From NCBI GenBank assembly GCA_018432645.1, contig JAHDSP010000328.1, positions 1-6,674 on the forward strand: DNA of 6,674 nt, in the 5' to 3' direction. How positions within the stretch are numbered: position 1 is the stretch's first letter; each line of letters opens with the position of its first letter. Below the pieces are notes generated by a model. That model made no database searches. It was given only the letters and a program-made list of their open reading frames with translations, and was not told the DNA's origin. The stretch is from Bacteroidales bacterium (GTDB lineage: Bacteria; Bacteroidota; Bacteroidia; Bacteroidales; DTU049). Position numbers and translations under genes: made by a program. Shown here piece by piece: positions 1 to 6,592 of the stretch.

Positions 1-279
1 ATGCATATGATAGACAAGAGATTTGGCAGTTTCTCGAAATTGATATTTACATTTTTTACATTTATAGACTTGTCTACCATCGCGAACACCTGCTTTAGTA
101 ACATACTCACATTTACATCTGGGACAAATGGGAGCAGTTGAAAGAATCTTAATTCTCTGATAATCTAATGCTGTCAATCTATTCTCATTCATGAATTCAT
201 AAAGATTGTCTAAAAATTCACGCTTGCCTTCTTTGGTCAGAGACAGCATTTCTTCTATTACTTCGGCTGTATATTCCAT
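1..279 (-). CDS. Zinc-ribbon transposase, N-terminal part (IS1595/IS1-like), cut by window edge
   Basis: The reading frame starts at ATG (277-279), stays open for 93 codons and runs off the left edge, so the C-terminal part, including any catalytic DDE/DDN domain, is outside the window. Residues 1-50 are mostly charged and probably helical. Residues 52-77 form a zinc ribbon with two CxxC knuckles: CPRC at 52-55 and CKKC at 74-77. Between and after them lie an AGVRDGRQVYKC stretch and a YQFRETAKSL tail. This layout (CPxC, then K-x-G-x-R-x-G-x-Q-x-Y-x-C-K-x-C, then F) is what is seen at the start of IS1595-group and IS1 InsA-type transposases, where it binds the element ends. G+C is 95 of the first 280 bases (34%), somewhat higher than the genes to its right, which fits a mobile origin but is weak evidence. 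The assignment is by motif only. Another zinc-ribbon DNA-binding protein is possible, and whether the element is intact cannot be judged. Confidence 0.65.
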   Translation of the reverse strand, partial: MEYTAEVIEEMLSLTKEGKREFLDNLYEFMNENRLTALDYQRIKILSTAPICPRCKCEYVTKAGVRDGRQVYKCKKCKYQFRETAKSLVYHMH

Positions 280-294
280 TAAATTATGTTTTTT

Positions 295-303
295 GCAAAA
301 CTA
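295..303 (-). promoter_or_regulatory. Candidate -7 box upstream of the zinc-ribbon transposase
   Basis: The minus strand reads TAGTTTTGC, an exact match to the Bacteroidota -7 consensus TAnnTTTG, ending 15 bp before the start codon. No TTTG-like -33 element lies at the expected spacing of about 19 bp, so support rests on the -7 box alone. The rest of the 280-384 gap is AT-rich apart from a G-rich stretch on the minus strand (AAAGGGGAAAGGGTAG, 351-366). That stretch might be near the outer end of the insertion sequence, but no partner repeat is visible in this window. Confidence 0.3.
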
Positions 304-384
304 ATAATAATTTATAATACTTTATTTTAAACAATGTTGTTGTTTGTTTTCTACCCTTTCCCCTTTTTGACTCATGTATAATCC

Positions 385-1050
385 TTATTTCCTATAACCT
401 AATATCAACGCTAACATTAAATAAATAATCAATAATATCAATATTGCCTTCCATGAATACAAAACAAAAAATATTATTATAGCTAAAAATATAATGGTTA
501 TAACAATCTTCCCCAAATTTGATTTTTGTAAATCTTTGAATGTATAGAAATGTATGGGTAATATCATTATAATTCCTATTATGAAATTAATGATTAAATA
601 TAGCTGCCATGACATCTGCCATTGAATATTTAAGAAAAATAATGTAATTACTATGATAGCAGCTAATGGCGATGATAATCCAATAAAATATGGTAGATTA
701 TTGTATTTTGTATTAAATTTTGCCAAACGGTATATTGTAAATAATGGATATATTCCTGCTGAAAAAATTAAAATATTTGGTATTGTTTCGTAATGTTTAA
801 GCATATATGCTATTAATACAGCAGGTAATACACCAAAGCTTACTGTATCGCATAATGAATCTAGTTCTTTACCAATTTCAGAGTTAGTTTTTAATAATCT
901 AGCAATCATACCATCTAAAAAATCACATAAAAGGGCAGCTGCGAAAAAATAAGGTACTACATTTATTTGATCATTTAATATTGCAATAATACTAATTATA
1001 CCAAAAAAACCATTACATAAAGTTATAAAATTAGGTAATAAACGTTTCAT
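385..1050 (-). CDS. pssA: CDP-diacylglycerol--serine O-phosphatidyltransferase (phosphatidylserine synthase)
   Basis: This 221-residue integral membrane enzyme would transfer a phosphatidyl group from CDP-diacylglycerol to L-serine, the first step towards phosphatidylethanolamine. The complete CDP-alcohol phosphotransferase signature is present: D43-x2-D46-G47-x2-A50-R51-x8-G60-x3-D64-x3-D68. These four aspartates bind the metal ions. It is followed by T69-V-S-F-G-V-L-P, which is characteristic of PssA within the superfamily, and by YRLAKFN (107-113) and YFIGLSSP (121-128), both typical PssA blocks. Hydrophobic stretches through the rest suggest about eight transmembrane helices, and the length is normal for the short type II form. 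The open frame extends upstream to 1170, but that start would overlap the stress-protein gene by about 100 bp. The ATG at 1050 gives the family N-terminus (MKRLLPNFITLCN) and a 14-bp gap, so I chose it. It is the last gene of the minus-strand run, and no clear terminator hairpin follows it. Confidence 0.93.
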   Translation of the reverse strand: MKRLLPNFITLCNGFFGIISIIAILNDQINVVPYFFAAALLCDFLDGMIARLLKTNSEIGKELDSLCDTVSFGVLPAVLIAYMLKHYETIPNILIFSAGIYPLFTIYRLAKFNTKYNNLPYFIGLSSPLAAIIVITLFFLNIQWQMSWQLYLIINFIIGIIMILPIHFYTFKDLQKSNLGKIVITIIFLAIIIFFVLYSWKAILILLIIYLMLALILGYRK

Positions 1051-1064
1051 TTTAAAAAATTTTA

Positions 1065-1940
1065 CTAAAAAACCTGAAAAGTATTTTGAAATGGTGTAAC
1101 AGTAAGTACTGGTACGGTAGCAGATTTTATAATTTGAGTAGCTGTGCTCCCTATATAAGTATGATGCCAATCTGCTTCATTCTCTTGTTGTGTCATCAAA
1201 AAAATCATATCTGCTTCTGAATATGTAGCATATTCTAGTATCTCGTCAGCAATACTTTTATAAGGTTCTAGATTTGCTAATAAATTAGTGGTACAATGAA
1301 CATTATTTTCTATCATGAAAATTCTAATTTTTTCTAATTTTTGTTTAAACTCGTTTTCTCTATTCATATTTTTGTTTGTCATTACAAAAACGATTTTTAG
1401 TGAGCTTAAATAAAATCTACTAAATTGTATTGCTGCATTAATTTTTTGGCTTATAGGTTGAGTGAGATCTATCGGAAAAAGGATAGTATTAAATTCATTT
1501 TTCACTCCATAGGGAGAGGTTATTAAAACTGGACAGTATGCCTTCCTGATTACTTGAGCAGTATTATTCCCTATTGTCTGAGTCTGATTCAGATGTATTC
1601 TCCCTATTTTACCCATTACTATTAATCTAGCGTAATTTTCATATGCAAAAGAAATTATCGTTTCACTCACATCTCCTTGTAATATCTGGTAATGAAAATC
1701 TATTTCATATCTTTTATGATAAATGCTAGATAAAAGTTTGAGCTTTCTAATAATGCTTTTATCAGGCTCATAATATTCTTTTACTCCATTTTGGATAGAT
1801 TTAACGTCGTGCACTATGTGTAGCAAAGTAATATCACAATTAAATAATGTAGCTATCTGATAGGATTGTTCTACTATTAATTCTGTAAAATCATTAAAGT
1901 CTACTGGAGTAACAATATTGTTATAATAAGGATTTTTCAT
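1065..1940 (-). CDS. Universal stress protein with two UspA domains
   Basis: This 291-residue cytoplasmic protein is built from two tandem Usp domains, at about 5-142 and 150-284. Each starts with the strand and acidic residue of the fold (NNIVTPVDF with D14; NTILFPIDL with D158). Each ends with the usual helix and strand (TAQVIRKAYCPVLIT at 127-141; ATQIIKSATVPVLTV at 267-281). The first domain has LIVMGKIG (106-113) followed by G124-N, which resembles the ATP-binding pattern G-x2-G-x9-G-S/T but has ten residues in the spacer and Asn instead of Ser/Thr. The second lacks the first two glycines (MTQQENEAD region, 249-257) but keeps G264-S265. Nucleotide binding is therefore uncertain in both halves. 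Tandem Usp proteins of this size are common in Bacteroidota and are usually linked to stress or growth arrest, but the specific role is unknown. It lies 22 bp after the secreted-protein gene and 14 bp before pssA. I saw no good promoter directly upstream. Confidence 0.9.
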   Translation of the reverse strand: MKNPYYNNIVTPVDFNDFTELIVEQSYQIATLFNCDITLLHIVHDVKSIQNGVKEYYEPDKSIIRKLKLLSSIYHKRYEIDFHYQILQGDVSETIISFAYENYARLIVMGKIGRIHLNQTQTIGNNTAQVIRKAYCPVLITSPYGVKNEFNTILFPIDLTQPISQKINAAIQFSRFYLSSLKIVFVMTNKNMNRENEFKQKLEKIRIFMIENNVHCTTNLLANLEPYKSIADEILEYATYSEADMIFLMTQQENEADWHHTYIGSTATQIIKSATVPVLTVTPFQNTFQVF

Positions 1941-1962
1941 TCACAAGTTACATTAAAAATCA

Positions 1963-3549
1963 TTATTTAATATTTACGATTGCAATTTTATATTTTGGAT
2001 AACTTAAAGTTTTTGCCCTTACTAATAATAAAGCAATTTTATTAGGAGCCATTACTTTCGAATTTATTGGTAGTGCCATATAGTCATCTATTTCTTTACT
2101 AGCAAAAAGAAATTCATTAGATTTATTACCATTGGGGTCTATACTACAAAATGCTACACATAGATTACGATTTGTAGAACTAATTTCAATAACTTTTGGA
2201 GGTAATGGTGCTGGAGTAACTAAATTTTTAATGTTTTCATTATAAAGTATATAAATATTATCTTTGTAAATAGTATAAATATAAGAGGTTAGGTATTCAT
2301 AGCCTTTAATATTTTTTTGTCTTTTAGGAACTTTAACTAAAAATTTTGTTTCTCCTTCTGGATTAAATTTAAACACAATAATATCATCGTAATTATACAA
2401 TTCTTCATCTTTAGTACTTATTTGTTCAGCAAAAGCTATTACTGAGCCATCAACATTTACAACAATATCTTTAAATTTTAAGTTATCTATTGTAACTTCG
2501 TCGCCATTAGCAGCACTATTGATTATATTTTTAGCTTGTAACTTGCCAAGTCCTTCTGCAATAAATTCTGGTGAAAAATTATATTGTTTTATTTTTTTTA
2601 CTTCAAAAGTATTATGATCTATAATGGCATAAAAATAACCACTTGCTTTATTTGAAATATATTTAGAATAAGTTAATCCTATAAGTACAATATCATTATT
2701 TGGCAGTGGACCAGCTATCACCTCACTAATAAATTTATTTTGAATGTTTACATCAATTTCCTTCAAAGATTGGCCTTGATCATCAGTTGCTAAAAGTACA
2801 AAACTATAATTATCTTTTATATTCCTACTAATGATTGATTTCTTCCCTTCATATTTAGTACATTTAAGGACTAATTGTCCATTATTCATCACAAAAAAAT
2901 CATTTATAGCGAAATTTTCATCTGAATATGGTAATTCATATTCATTAGCCCATATTCTATTCATATCTTTATCAAACACCATAGCTCCAAATTTCTGAGG
3001 CATACCACTTTTGTATGGCGCTGGGTAAAAAATTAATATTTTTGAGCTATCTTGAGATAAACTAAGTTGAAATTTATTAACATTGCGCAAATTTGTATAG
3101 TCATAATTAATAGCACCTAATTTTCTAGGTTCAGAAGCCATTAACTCTTCTTTGTCTAAAGTAAGCATATATAGAGATACTGTTTTTTCACTTTTTTCAA
3201 TAACATAACCAAATACATATATGTTATCATGTACCTCGTATAAATCCAGAAAATTTAATTTCTCTATATCACCCAACCCTTTAAAAGCTAATGGTAAAGT
3301 ATTTCTGAATCTTAAATCGCTTCCAGCATTTGCTATTATGATGTTAGTACTATAGGAAAAATTAACTATTTGATTACCTAAAAATAAAAATTGTTCTGGT
3401 TTAGCACTTATCATTTTAGTTATAGTAATACTACCGTCTTTTATTAAATATTCTGGACCATAAGTTATTTTAACTTTATTGGTCTTGGTCTGTGCTTGGA
3501 GATTTAAGACACAAATAATTCCTAATAATAATACAAAAAATTTTTTCAT
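1963..3549 (-). CDS. Secreted protein of unknown function, possibly beta-propeller-like
   Basis: I do not recognise a named family. The 528-residue product starts with a classical signal peptide: MKK, then a hydrophobic core at 4-16 (FFVLLLGIICVLN), then LQAQ, with cleavage likely at about 19-20. No lipobox cysteine is present at the cleavage site and no further membrane segment is evident, so it is probably periplasmic or exported. The mature part is rich in short beta-strand units with a turn before the strand: HDNIYVFGY (107-115), NNGQLVLKC (222-230), PNNDIVLIG (283-291), VDGSVIAFAEQ (366-376), KDNIYILYN (429-437) and NKIALLLV (503-510). This pattern is often seen in beta-propellers. A well-defined block is LKFKDIVV (357-364), then YDDIIVFKFNPEGE (387-400), then KVPKRQ (406-411). 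From memory, similar KFKDI...YDDI...PKRQ blocks occur in uncharacterised secreted Bacteroidota proteins, but this needs a search. No C-terminal type IX sorting domain is apparent. Its position, 30 bp after fmt, suggests co-transcription or use of the internal promoter candidate. Confidence 0.85.
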   Translation of the reverse strand: MKKFFVLLLGIICVLNLQAQTKTNKVKITYGPEYLIKDGSITITKMISAKPEQFLFLGNQIVNFSYSTNIIIANAGSDLRFRNTLPLAFKGLGDIEKLNFLDLYEVHDNIYVFGYVIEKSEKTVSLYMLTLDKEELMASEPRKLGAINYDYTNLRNVNKFQLSLSQDSSKILIFYPAPYKSGMPQKFGAMVFDKDMNRIWANEYELPYSDENFAINDFFVMNNGQLVLKCTKYEGKKSIISRNIKDNYSFVLLATDDQGQSLKEIDVNIQNKFISEVIAGPLPNNDIVLIGLTYSKYISNKASGYFYAIIDHNTFEVKKIKQYNFSPEFIAEGLGKLQAKNIINSAANGDEVTIDNLKFKDIVVNVDGSVIAFAEQISTKDEELYNYDDIIVFKFNPEGETKFLVKVPKRQKNIKGYEYLTSYIYTIYKDNIYILYNENIKNLVTPAPLPPKVIEISSTNRNLCVAFCSIDPNGNKSNEFLFASKEIDDYMALPINSKVMAPNKIALLLVRAKTLSYPKYKIAIVNIK

Positions 3550-3564
3550 AACTAATTTTTTTTA

Positions 3565-3595
3565 CAAATATATTTAAAATTATTGAAAAAACAAT
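3565..3595 (-). promoter_or_regulatory. Candidate promoter for the secreted-protein gene, overlapping the end of fmt
   Basis: On the minus strand, TATATTTG (3572-3565) matches the Bacteroidota -7 consensus TAnnTTTG exactly. It is preceded after a 19-nt spacer by ATTG (3595-3592), a 3-of-4 match to the -33 TTTG. Spacing of about 19 nt is the known optimum for the primary sigma factor of this phylum. The -7 box ends 15 bp upstream of the start codon at 3549, predicting a very short leader, and the -33 part lies inside the last codons of fmt. This is the only candidate in the window with both elements correctly spaced. Confidence 0.45.
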
Positions 3596-4530
3596 TTTTC
3601 TTTTTCTTGTAAGCCACGTAAAAATTCTGACTTACTCATCTTCTTTCTACCTTCTAAAGCTACAGTTTTAGGAATTAATATCCCATCACTACAACCTATA
3701 GCAAAAGTATTTTTATCTAAAATTATAAATTGTCCAGGCATAGAATTACATAGTTTATAATCAGCATCAAAGATTTTTAATACCAATTTATTTTTTTTAG
3801 AATTAATAAGATAAACAAAAGCTGCTGGTTTAGGAGATAGAGCACGCACTACACGCCAATTATATTTGCAAGATTTGTCTAAATCTAATTTACAAATTTC
3901 TTTTGTTATTTTAGGAGCATAAAATTTTTCTTGTTCATAAATTAGTTCTTGTTTTATAGGATTAATAGTATTATTTACTAGACCTATTATAGAATCGACT
4001 ACGAGCTGAGCACCTTTTATTTTTAATCTATCATGAAGAGATTGAAAATTATCTGTATCATAAATAGGTTCAGTATTTTGCAATAAAATAGGTCCTCCAT
4101 CTATTTGTTCATTCAATAGTATAGTTGTTACACCTGTAAATTCTTCGCCATTAATGATAGCCCATTGCATAGGAGATGGTCCACGATATTTAGGTAATAA
4201 AGAAGGATGTAAATTTATAGTCCCATATTTAGGAATAGATAATATTTCATTAGGAACTATTCTAAAAGCTACTACTACAATAAAATCTGGATTAAAATTT
4301 TTTAACTTCTCTACAAAAGAAGGATCTTTTAATGAAATAGGTTGTGCTATAGGTAAGTCCAGTTCTGAAGCTTTTAATTTGACAGGTGAAAGTTGCATTT
4401 TTAAACCTCTGCCAGCTTGTTTGTCTGGTGTAGTAACCACAAGGGATATATTAAAATTTTTAGATAATAATTCTAAAGTAGGGACAGCAAAATCGGGCGT
4501 CCCCATGAAAATTATATTTAATTTGTACAT
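3580..4530 (-). CDS. fmt: Methionyl-tRNA formyltransferase
   Basis: This cytoplasmic enzyme would formylate Met-tRNA(fMet) using 10-formyltetrahydrofolate, providing the initiator tRNA for translation. Its 316 residues match the usual Fmt length. The N-terminal Rossmann-like formyltransferase domain (about 4-180) has FMGTPDFAVP (8-17), TTPDKQAGRG (33-42) and SPVK (48-51). The catalytic trio is present as N106 and H108 in INLHPSLLPKYRG and D144 in EQIDGGPIL, at the same numbering as the canonical formyltransferases. The SLLPKYRG loop (110-117) is the Fmt hallmark. The C-terminal OB-like domain (about 205-310) has RALSPKPAAFVYL (229-241) and ends with EGRKKMSKSEFLRG, as in other Fmt proteins. 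The AFRIVP stretch (88-93) is of the Bacteroidota type. The block after the loop reads GPSPMQWAI where GAAPIxxA is more usual, a mild variation. The start at 4530 lies only 4 bp after the ribH stop, implying translational coupling. A later in-frame ATG (residue 9) would cut into the first strand. Confidence 0.95.
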   Translation of the reverse strand: MYKLNIIFMGTPDFAVPTLELLSKNFNISLVVTTPDKQAGRGLKMQLSPVKLKASELDLPIAQPISLKDPSFVEKLKNFNPDFIVVVAFRIVPNEILSIPKYGTINLHPSLLPKYRGPSPMQWAIINGEEFTGVTTILLNEQIDGGPILLQNTEPIYDTDNFQSLHDRLKIKGAQLVVDSIIGLVNNTINPIKQELIYEQEKFYAPKITKEICKLDLDKSCKYNWRVVRALSPKPAAFVYLINSKKNKLVLKIFDADYKLCNSMPGQFIILDKNTFAIGCSDGILIPKTVALEGRKKMSKSEFLRGLQEKEKLFFQ

Positions 4531-4534
4531 TTAT

Positions 4535-5020
4535 CTATAGATTTTCCTTTGCTCTCGCCATGCTAATAGCTGTTAAAGCTGCTTCTACACCTTTATTGCC
4601 ATGGCTGCCACCACTTCTTTCTATTGCTTGTTCATAATTATCAGTTGTTAAAACACCAAAAACTACTGGTATAGAGTTTTGCAGAGATACTTGCATACAG
4701 CCATTGGCTACAGCATTAGATATAAATTCGAAATGCCTTGTCTCACCTTGTATAATACAACCAAGACAAATAATGACATCGTATAATTGTTTTTTAGCAA
4801 TTATTTGAGCCAATTGTGGTAGCTCATAAGAGCCAGGAACATGCTTTACTAAAATATGCTCATGTTTAGCTCCATGCTCTATCAAGCTATCATATGAGCC
4901 CTTTAATAATCTATCTGTAATTTCTCTATTCCAATCAGAAACAATTATAGCATATCTAAATAATGAACCGTCTAAGAATTCATTTTTATCATTATCTGAT
5001 AAATTAATTTTTTTATTCAT
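4535..5020 (-). CDS. ribH: 6,7-dimethyl-8-ribityllumazine synthase
   Basis: This enzyme catalyses the penultimate step of riboflavin synthesis: it condenses 5-amino-6-ribitylamino-uracil with 3,4-dihydroxy-2-butanone 4-phosphate to give lumazine. The 161-residue length is normal. Diagnostic blocks are VSDWN (27-31) for pyrimidine binding, VPGSYELP (61-68), and GCIIQGETRHFEFIS (87-101), with the phosphate-binding G92-E-T and the catalytic H96. The C-terminal block is FGVLTTDNYEQAIERSGG, then GNKGVEAALTAI (141-152). The enzyme normally forms pentamers or 60-mer capsids; which applies here cannot be told. The first 20 residues are a polar extension typical of Bacteroidota homologues. It lies 9 bp downstream of the TPR gene and 4 bp upstream of fmt, forming the tightest part of the operon. 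No other riboflavin genes and no FMN-riboswitch-like leader are present in the window. Confidence 0.96.
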   Translation of the reverse strand: MNKKINLSDNDKNEFLDGSLFRYAIIVSDWNREITDRLLKGSYDSLIEHGAKHEHILVKHVPGSYELPQLAQIIAKKQLYDVIICLGCIIQGETRHFEFISNAVANGCMQVSLQNSIPVVFGVLTTDNYEQAIERSGGSHGNKGVEAALTAISMARAKENL

Positions 5021-5029
5021 TTGATAAAT

Positions 5030-5722
5030 TTATTTATTTTTCAAAGCTGTCTCTGCTCGAGCTATATATTTATCTATATCTCTAGCCTCTATGGAGCGAG
5101 GATATTTCTCTTGAATTTCTTTATATAGTTTAATAGCCTCTTTATAATTATCCATCATTTCATAAGTCATAGCGCAACGGTGCAAATACATTGGTGTAGT
5201 GAAATCATTATCACTATTTTTTATTGCTTTGTTATAATACTTGATAGCTAATTCATTATTATCTAATTCTAAGTAAGCATCTCCTATTGAGCCTAATGCC
5301 ATTGTAGCAATAATGTTATCTTTGCCATTATATTTCTTTAAATGTGTAATAGCATCTTCATAATTTCTCTGTCTCAGATATATCATCCCAATATAATAAT
5401 TAGCTAATTTACCTGTAGGAGTGCTACCATATTGATCTATTATATCTAAAAAACCTAAATCTAATCCATCTCCATTAAGTGCTAAATTGAATGAATCTAT
5501 CAAATAATATTGCTCTGCCATATACATACTAGCAGCTGCTTCTTCATTTTTAGGATTAGAGACAAATCTATTATATAAAAATATAATTAATATTACTGCT
5601 GTGATGCCTATTAATACCCATGATAGTATTTTTTGATTTTTATTAACAAAACTTTCCATTTTTGAAAAAGTACTTGGCTCTTTTTCAGCGTTTACATTTT
5701 GTTCTTTTTTATCTTCTGCCAT
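5030..5722 (-). CDS. Single-pass membrane protein with tetratricopeptide repeats (YfgM-like)
   Basis: The product is 230 residues. A charged, hydrophilic N-terminus (1-31) is followed by one transmembrane helix at about 33-50 (LSWVLIGITAVILIIFLY). After a linker, at least three TPR-like units are visible: about 105-138 (ANYYIGMIYLRQRNYEDAITHL), 139-172 (MALGSIGDAYLELDNNELAIKYYNKAI) and 177-210 (PMYLHRCAMTYEMMDNYKEAIKLYKEI). The layout matches YfgM-like proteins, with the N-terminus inside and the TPR domain in the periplasm. In E. coli, YfgM associates with SecYEG and periplasmic chaperones; transfer of that role to this protein is inference. From memory, a TPR protein of this type directly before ribH is a recurring arrangement in Bacteroidota. 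It is the first gene of the minus-strand operon and has a -7 box candidate 20 bp upstream. The family is clear, but the molecular role is not. Confidence 0.88.
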   Translation of the reverse strand: MAEDKKEQNVNAEKEPSTFSKMESFVNKNQKILSWVLIGITAVILIIFLYNRFVSNPKNEEAAASMYMAEQYYLIDSFNLALNGDGLDLGFLDIIDQYGSTPTGKLANYYIGMIYLRQRNYEDAITHLKKYNGKDNIIATMALGSIGDAYLELDNNELAIKYYNKAIKNSDNDFTTPMYLHRCAMTYEMMDNYKEAIKLYKEIQEKYPRSIEARDIDKYIARAETALKNK

Positions 5723-5741
5723 AATTTCTATTTTATATTTT

Positions 5742-5750
5742 GCAAAATTA
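5742..5750 (-). promoter_or_regulatory. Candidate -7 box for the TPR-ribH-fmt operon
   Basis: The minus strand reads TAATTTTGC, an exact match to TAnnTTTG, 20 bp upstream of the TPR-gene start codon at 5722. No TTTG-type -33 element is present at 19-21 bp, so the call depends on the -7 box and its position just upstream of the first gene of the operon. The leader would be about 15 nt, too short for a riboswitch. Confidence 0.35.
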
Positions 5751-5786
5751 AATTAATTTTTTTAAATAGTAGTTCAGATATTTTGT

Positions 5787-5817
5787 TTCTTTCTTTTCAT
5801 AGTTGTAAAAGAAAGAA
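5787..5817. repeat. Perfect 11-bp inverted repeat in the divergent intergenic region
   Basis: TTCTTTCTTTT (5787-5797) and AAAAGAAAGAA (5807-5817) are exact reverse complements separated by a 9-base loop (CATAGTTGT). One arm is entirely pyrimidine and the other entirely purine. The repeat sits in the 273-bp region between two genes transcribed away from each other, so a terminator for either of them is not expected. It could be an operator or a leftover of an older element. The rest of the region (5818-5958) is very AT-rich, includes the 12-bp palindrome TTTATTAATAAA (5918-5929), and shows no convincing gene. Confidence 0.45.
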
Positions 5818-5958
5818 TTTAATAATACACATAAATCTTAATTATACATTATATTGTAATAATTTAGTAATTAATGCAACTACTAATTCAATAATTATTA
5901 TTATCTTTGAAGATTAATTTATTAATAAAATAATTTATTTATTTTTGTATTTTAAGTG

Positions 5959-5967
5959 TATTTTTGC
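5959..5967 (+). promoter_or_regulatory. Candidate -7 box upstream of the GmhB-like gene
   Basis: TATTTTTGC matches TAnnTTTG exactly and ends 28 bp before the ATG at 5996. A TTTG at 5944-5947 is only 11 bp upstream, too close for a -33 element, so none is properly placed. A short AAAGGG (5985-5990) before the start codon is the only purine-rich, weakly ribosome-binding-like stretch seen here. Confidence 0.35.
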
Positions 5968-5995
5968 TATATATATTTATAAATAAAGGGAAATA

Positions 5996-6592
5996 ATGTC
6001 TTTATATAATCAAAATATTCTCAAAAGTTGGAAAATTCATCAGAATTGGACTCTATTTCTCGATAGAGATGGTGTGATAAATAAACGTAAAATAGGAGAT
6101 TATATAAAAATAATAGATGAATTTGAATTTTTACCAAATGCCAAAGAAGGCTTATCTATACTAGCTAAATATTTTAACAAAATCATTATAGTAACAAATC
6201 AACAAGGTATTGGCAAAGGAATAATGACAGAAGATGATTTACGTGAAATACATAAATATATGTTAGAGGAAATATTGAAATCTGGTGGACGAATAGATGC
6301 TATCTATCATTGTCCAGATTTATCTAACTCGAATTCTAATTGTAGAAAACCTAATCCTGGCATGGCTTTAAAGGCAAAAGAAGATTTCCCGATGATAGAT
6401 TTCTCTCATAGTATGATGGTAGGTGATAGTAAAATAGATATGGATTTTGCTCAAAATTTGGGAATTAAAAAAATTTTTATTGGTGATCTAGAAGAAGTAG
6501 AACTCACACTGGTAGATATCGATTTAGTATTTCTATCACTGTATGATTTTGCTATAGAAATCAAACAATATTACCAAAATTTACAATTATGA
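5996..6592 (+). CDS. gmhB: HAD-IIIA phosphatase, probable D,D-heptose 1,7-bisphosphate 7-phosphatase
   Basis: This 198-residue soluble HAD enzyme probably removes the C7 phosphate from D-glycero-D-manno-heptose 1,7-bisphosphate in the ADP- or GDP-heptose route to LPS core or S-layer glycans. All four HAD motifs are visible. Motif I is LFLDRDGVIN (20-29), with nucleophile D23 and acid/base D25. Motif II is VTNQQGIGKG (66-75), with T67. Motif III is K118 in RKPNPGM. Motif IV is VGDSKIDMD (142-150), with D144 and D148. The DRDGVIN, TNQQGIG and RKPNPGM blocks are typical of the GmhB/HisB-N group. GmhB normally carries a structural zinc loop before motif III with four ligands (CxH...CxC). Here that loop (106-118) reads CPDLSNSNSNCRK, keeping only C106 and C116, so the zinc site looks lost or altered. 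HisB-N is less likely because no histidine genes are nearby. Substrate assignment is therefore moderate. The stop codon overlaps the next gene's start as ATGA. Confidence 0.8.
   Translation: MSLYNQNILKSWKIHQNWTLFLDRDGVINKRKIGDYIKIIDEFEFLPNAKEGLSILAKYFNKIIIVTNQQGIGKGIMTEDDLREIHKYMLEEILKSGGRIDAIYHCPDLSNSNSNCRKPNPGMALKAKEDFPMIDFSHSMMVGDSKIDMDFAQNLGIKKIFIGDLEEVELTLVDIDLVFLSLYDFAIEIKQYYQNLQL

Noticed and set aside
329..345. A small hairpin AAACAA / TTGTTT as a terminator for pssA
   Set aside because: The 6-bp stem is AT-rich and is not followed by a T-run in the pssA transcript direction.
1051..1170. An N-terminal extension of PssA by 40 residues
   Set aside because: It would overlap the end of the stress-protein gene by about 100 bp and adds a Tyr/Ser-rich stretch unlike the family. 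The ATG at 1050 gives the normal PssA N-terminus.
4154..4540. A 128-codon plus-strand open frame
   Set aside because: It lies almost entirely opposite fmt, whose catalytic motifs are intact. The translation resembles no known protein and is an antisense shadow.
5699..5917. A 72-codon plus-strand open frame in the divergent intergenic region
   Set aside because: It starts inside the TPR gene on the opposite strand. Its translation is dominated by Phe, Ile and Asn as expected from AT-rich non-coding DNA, and no domain is visible.
5918..5929. A 12-bp palindrome TTTATTAATAAA
   Set aside because: It is composed only of A and T in a very AT-rich region, so chance is the simplest explanation.
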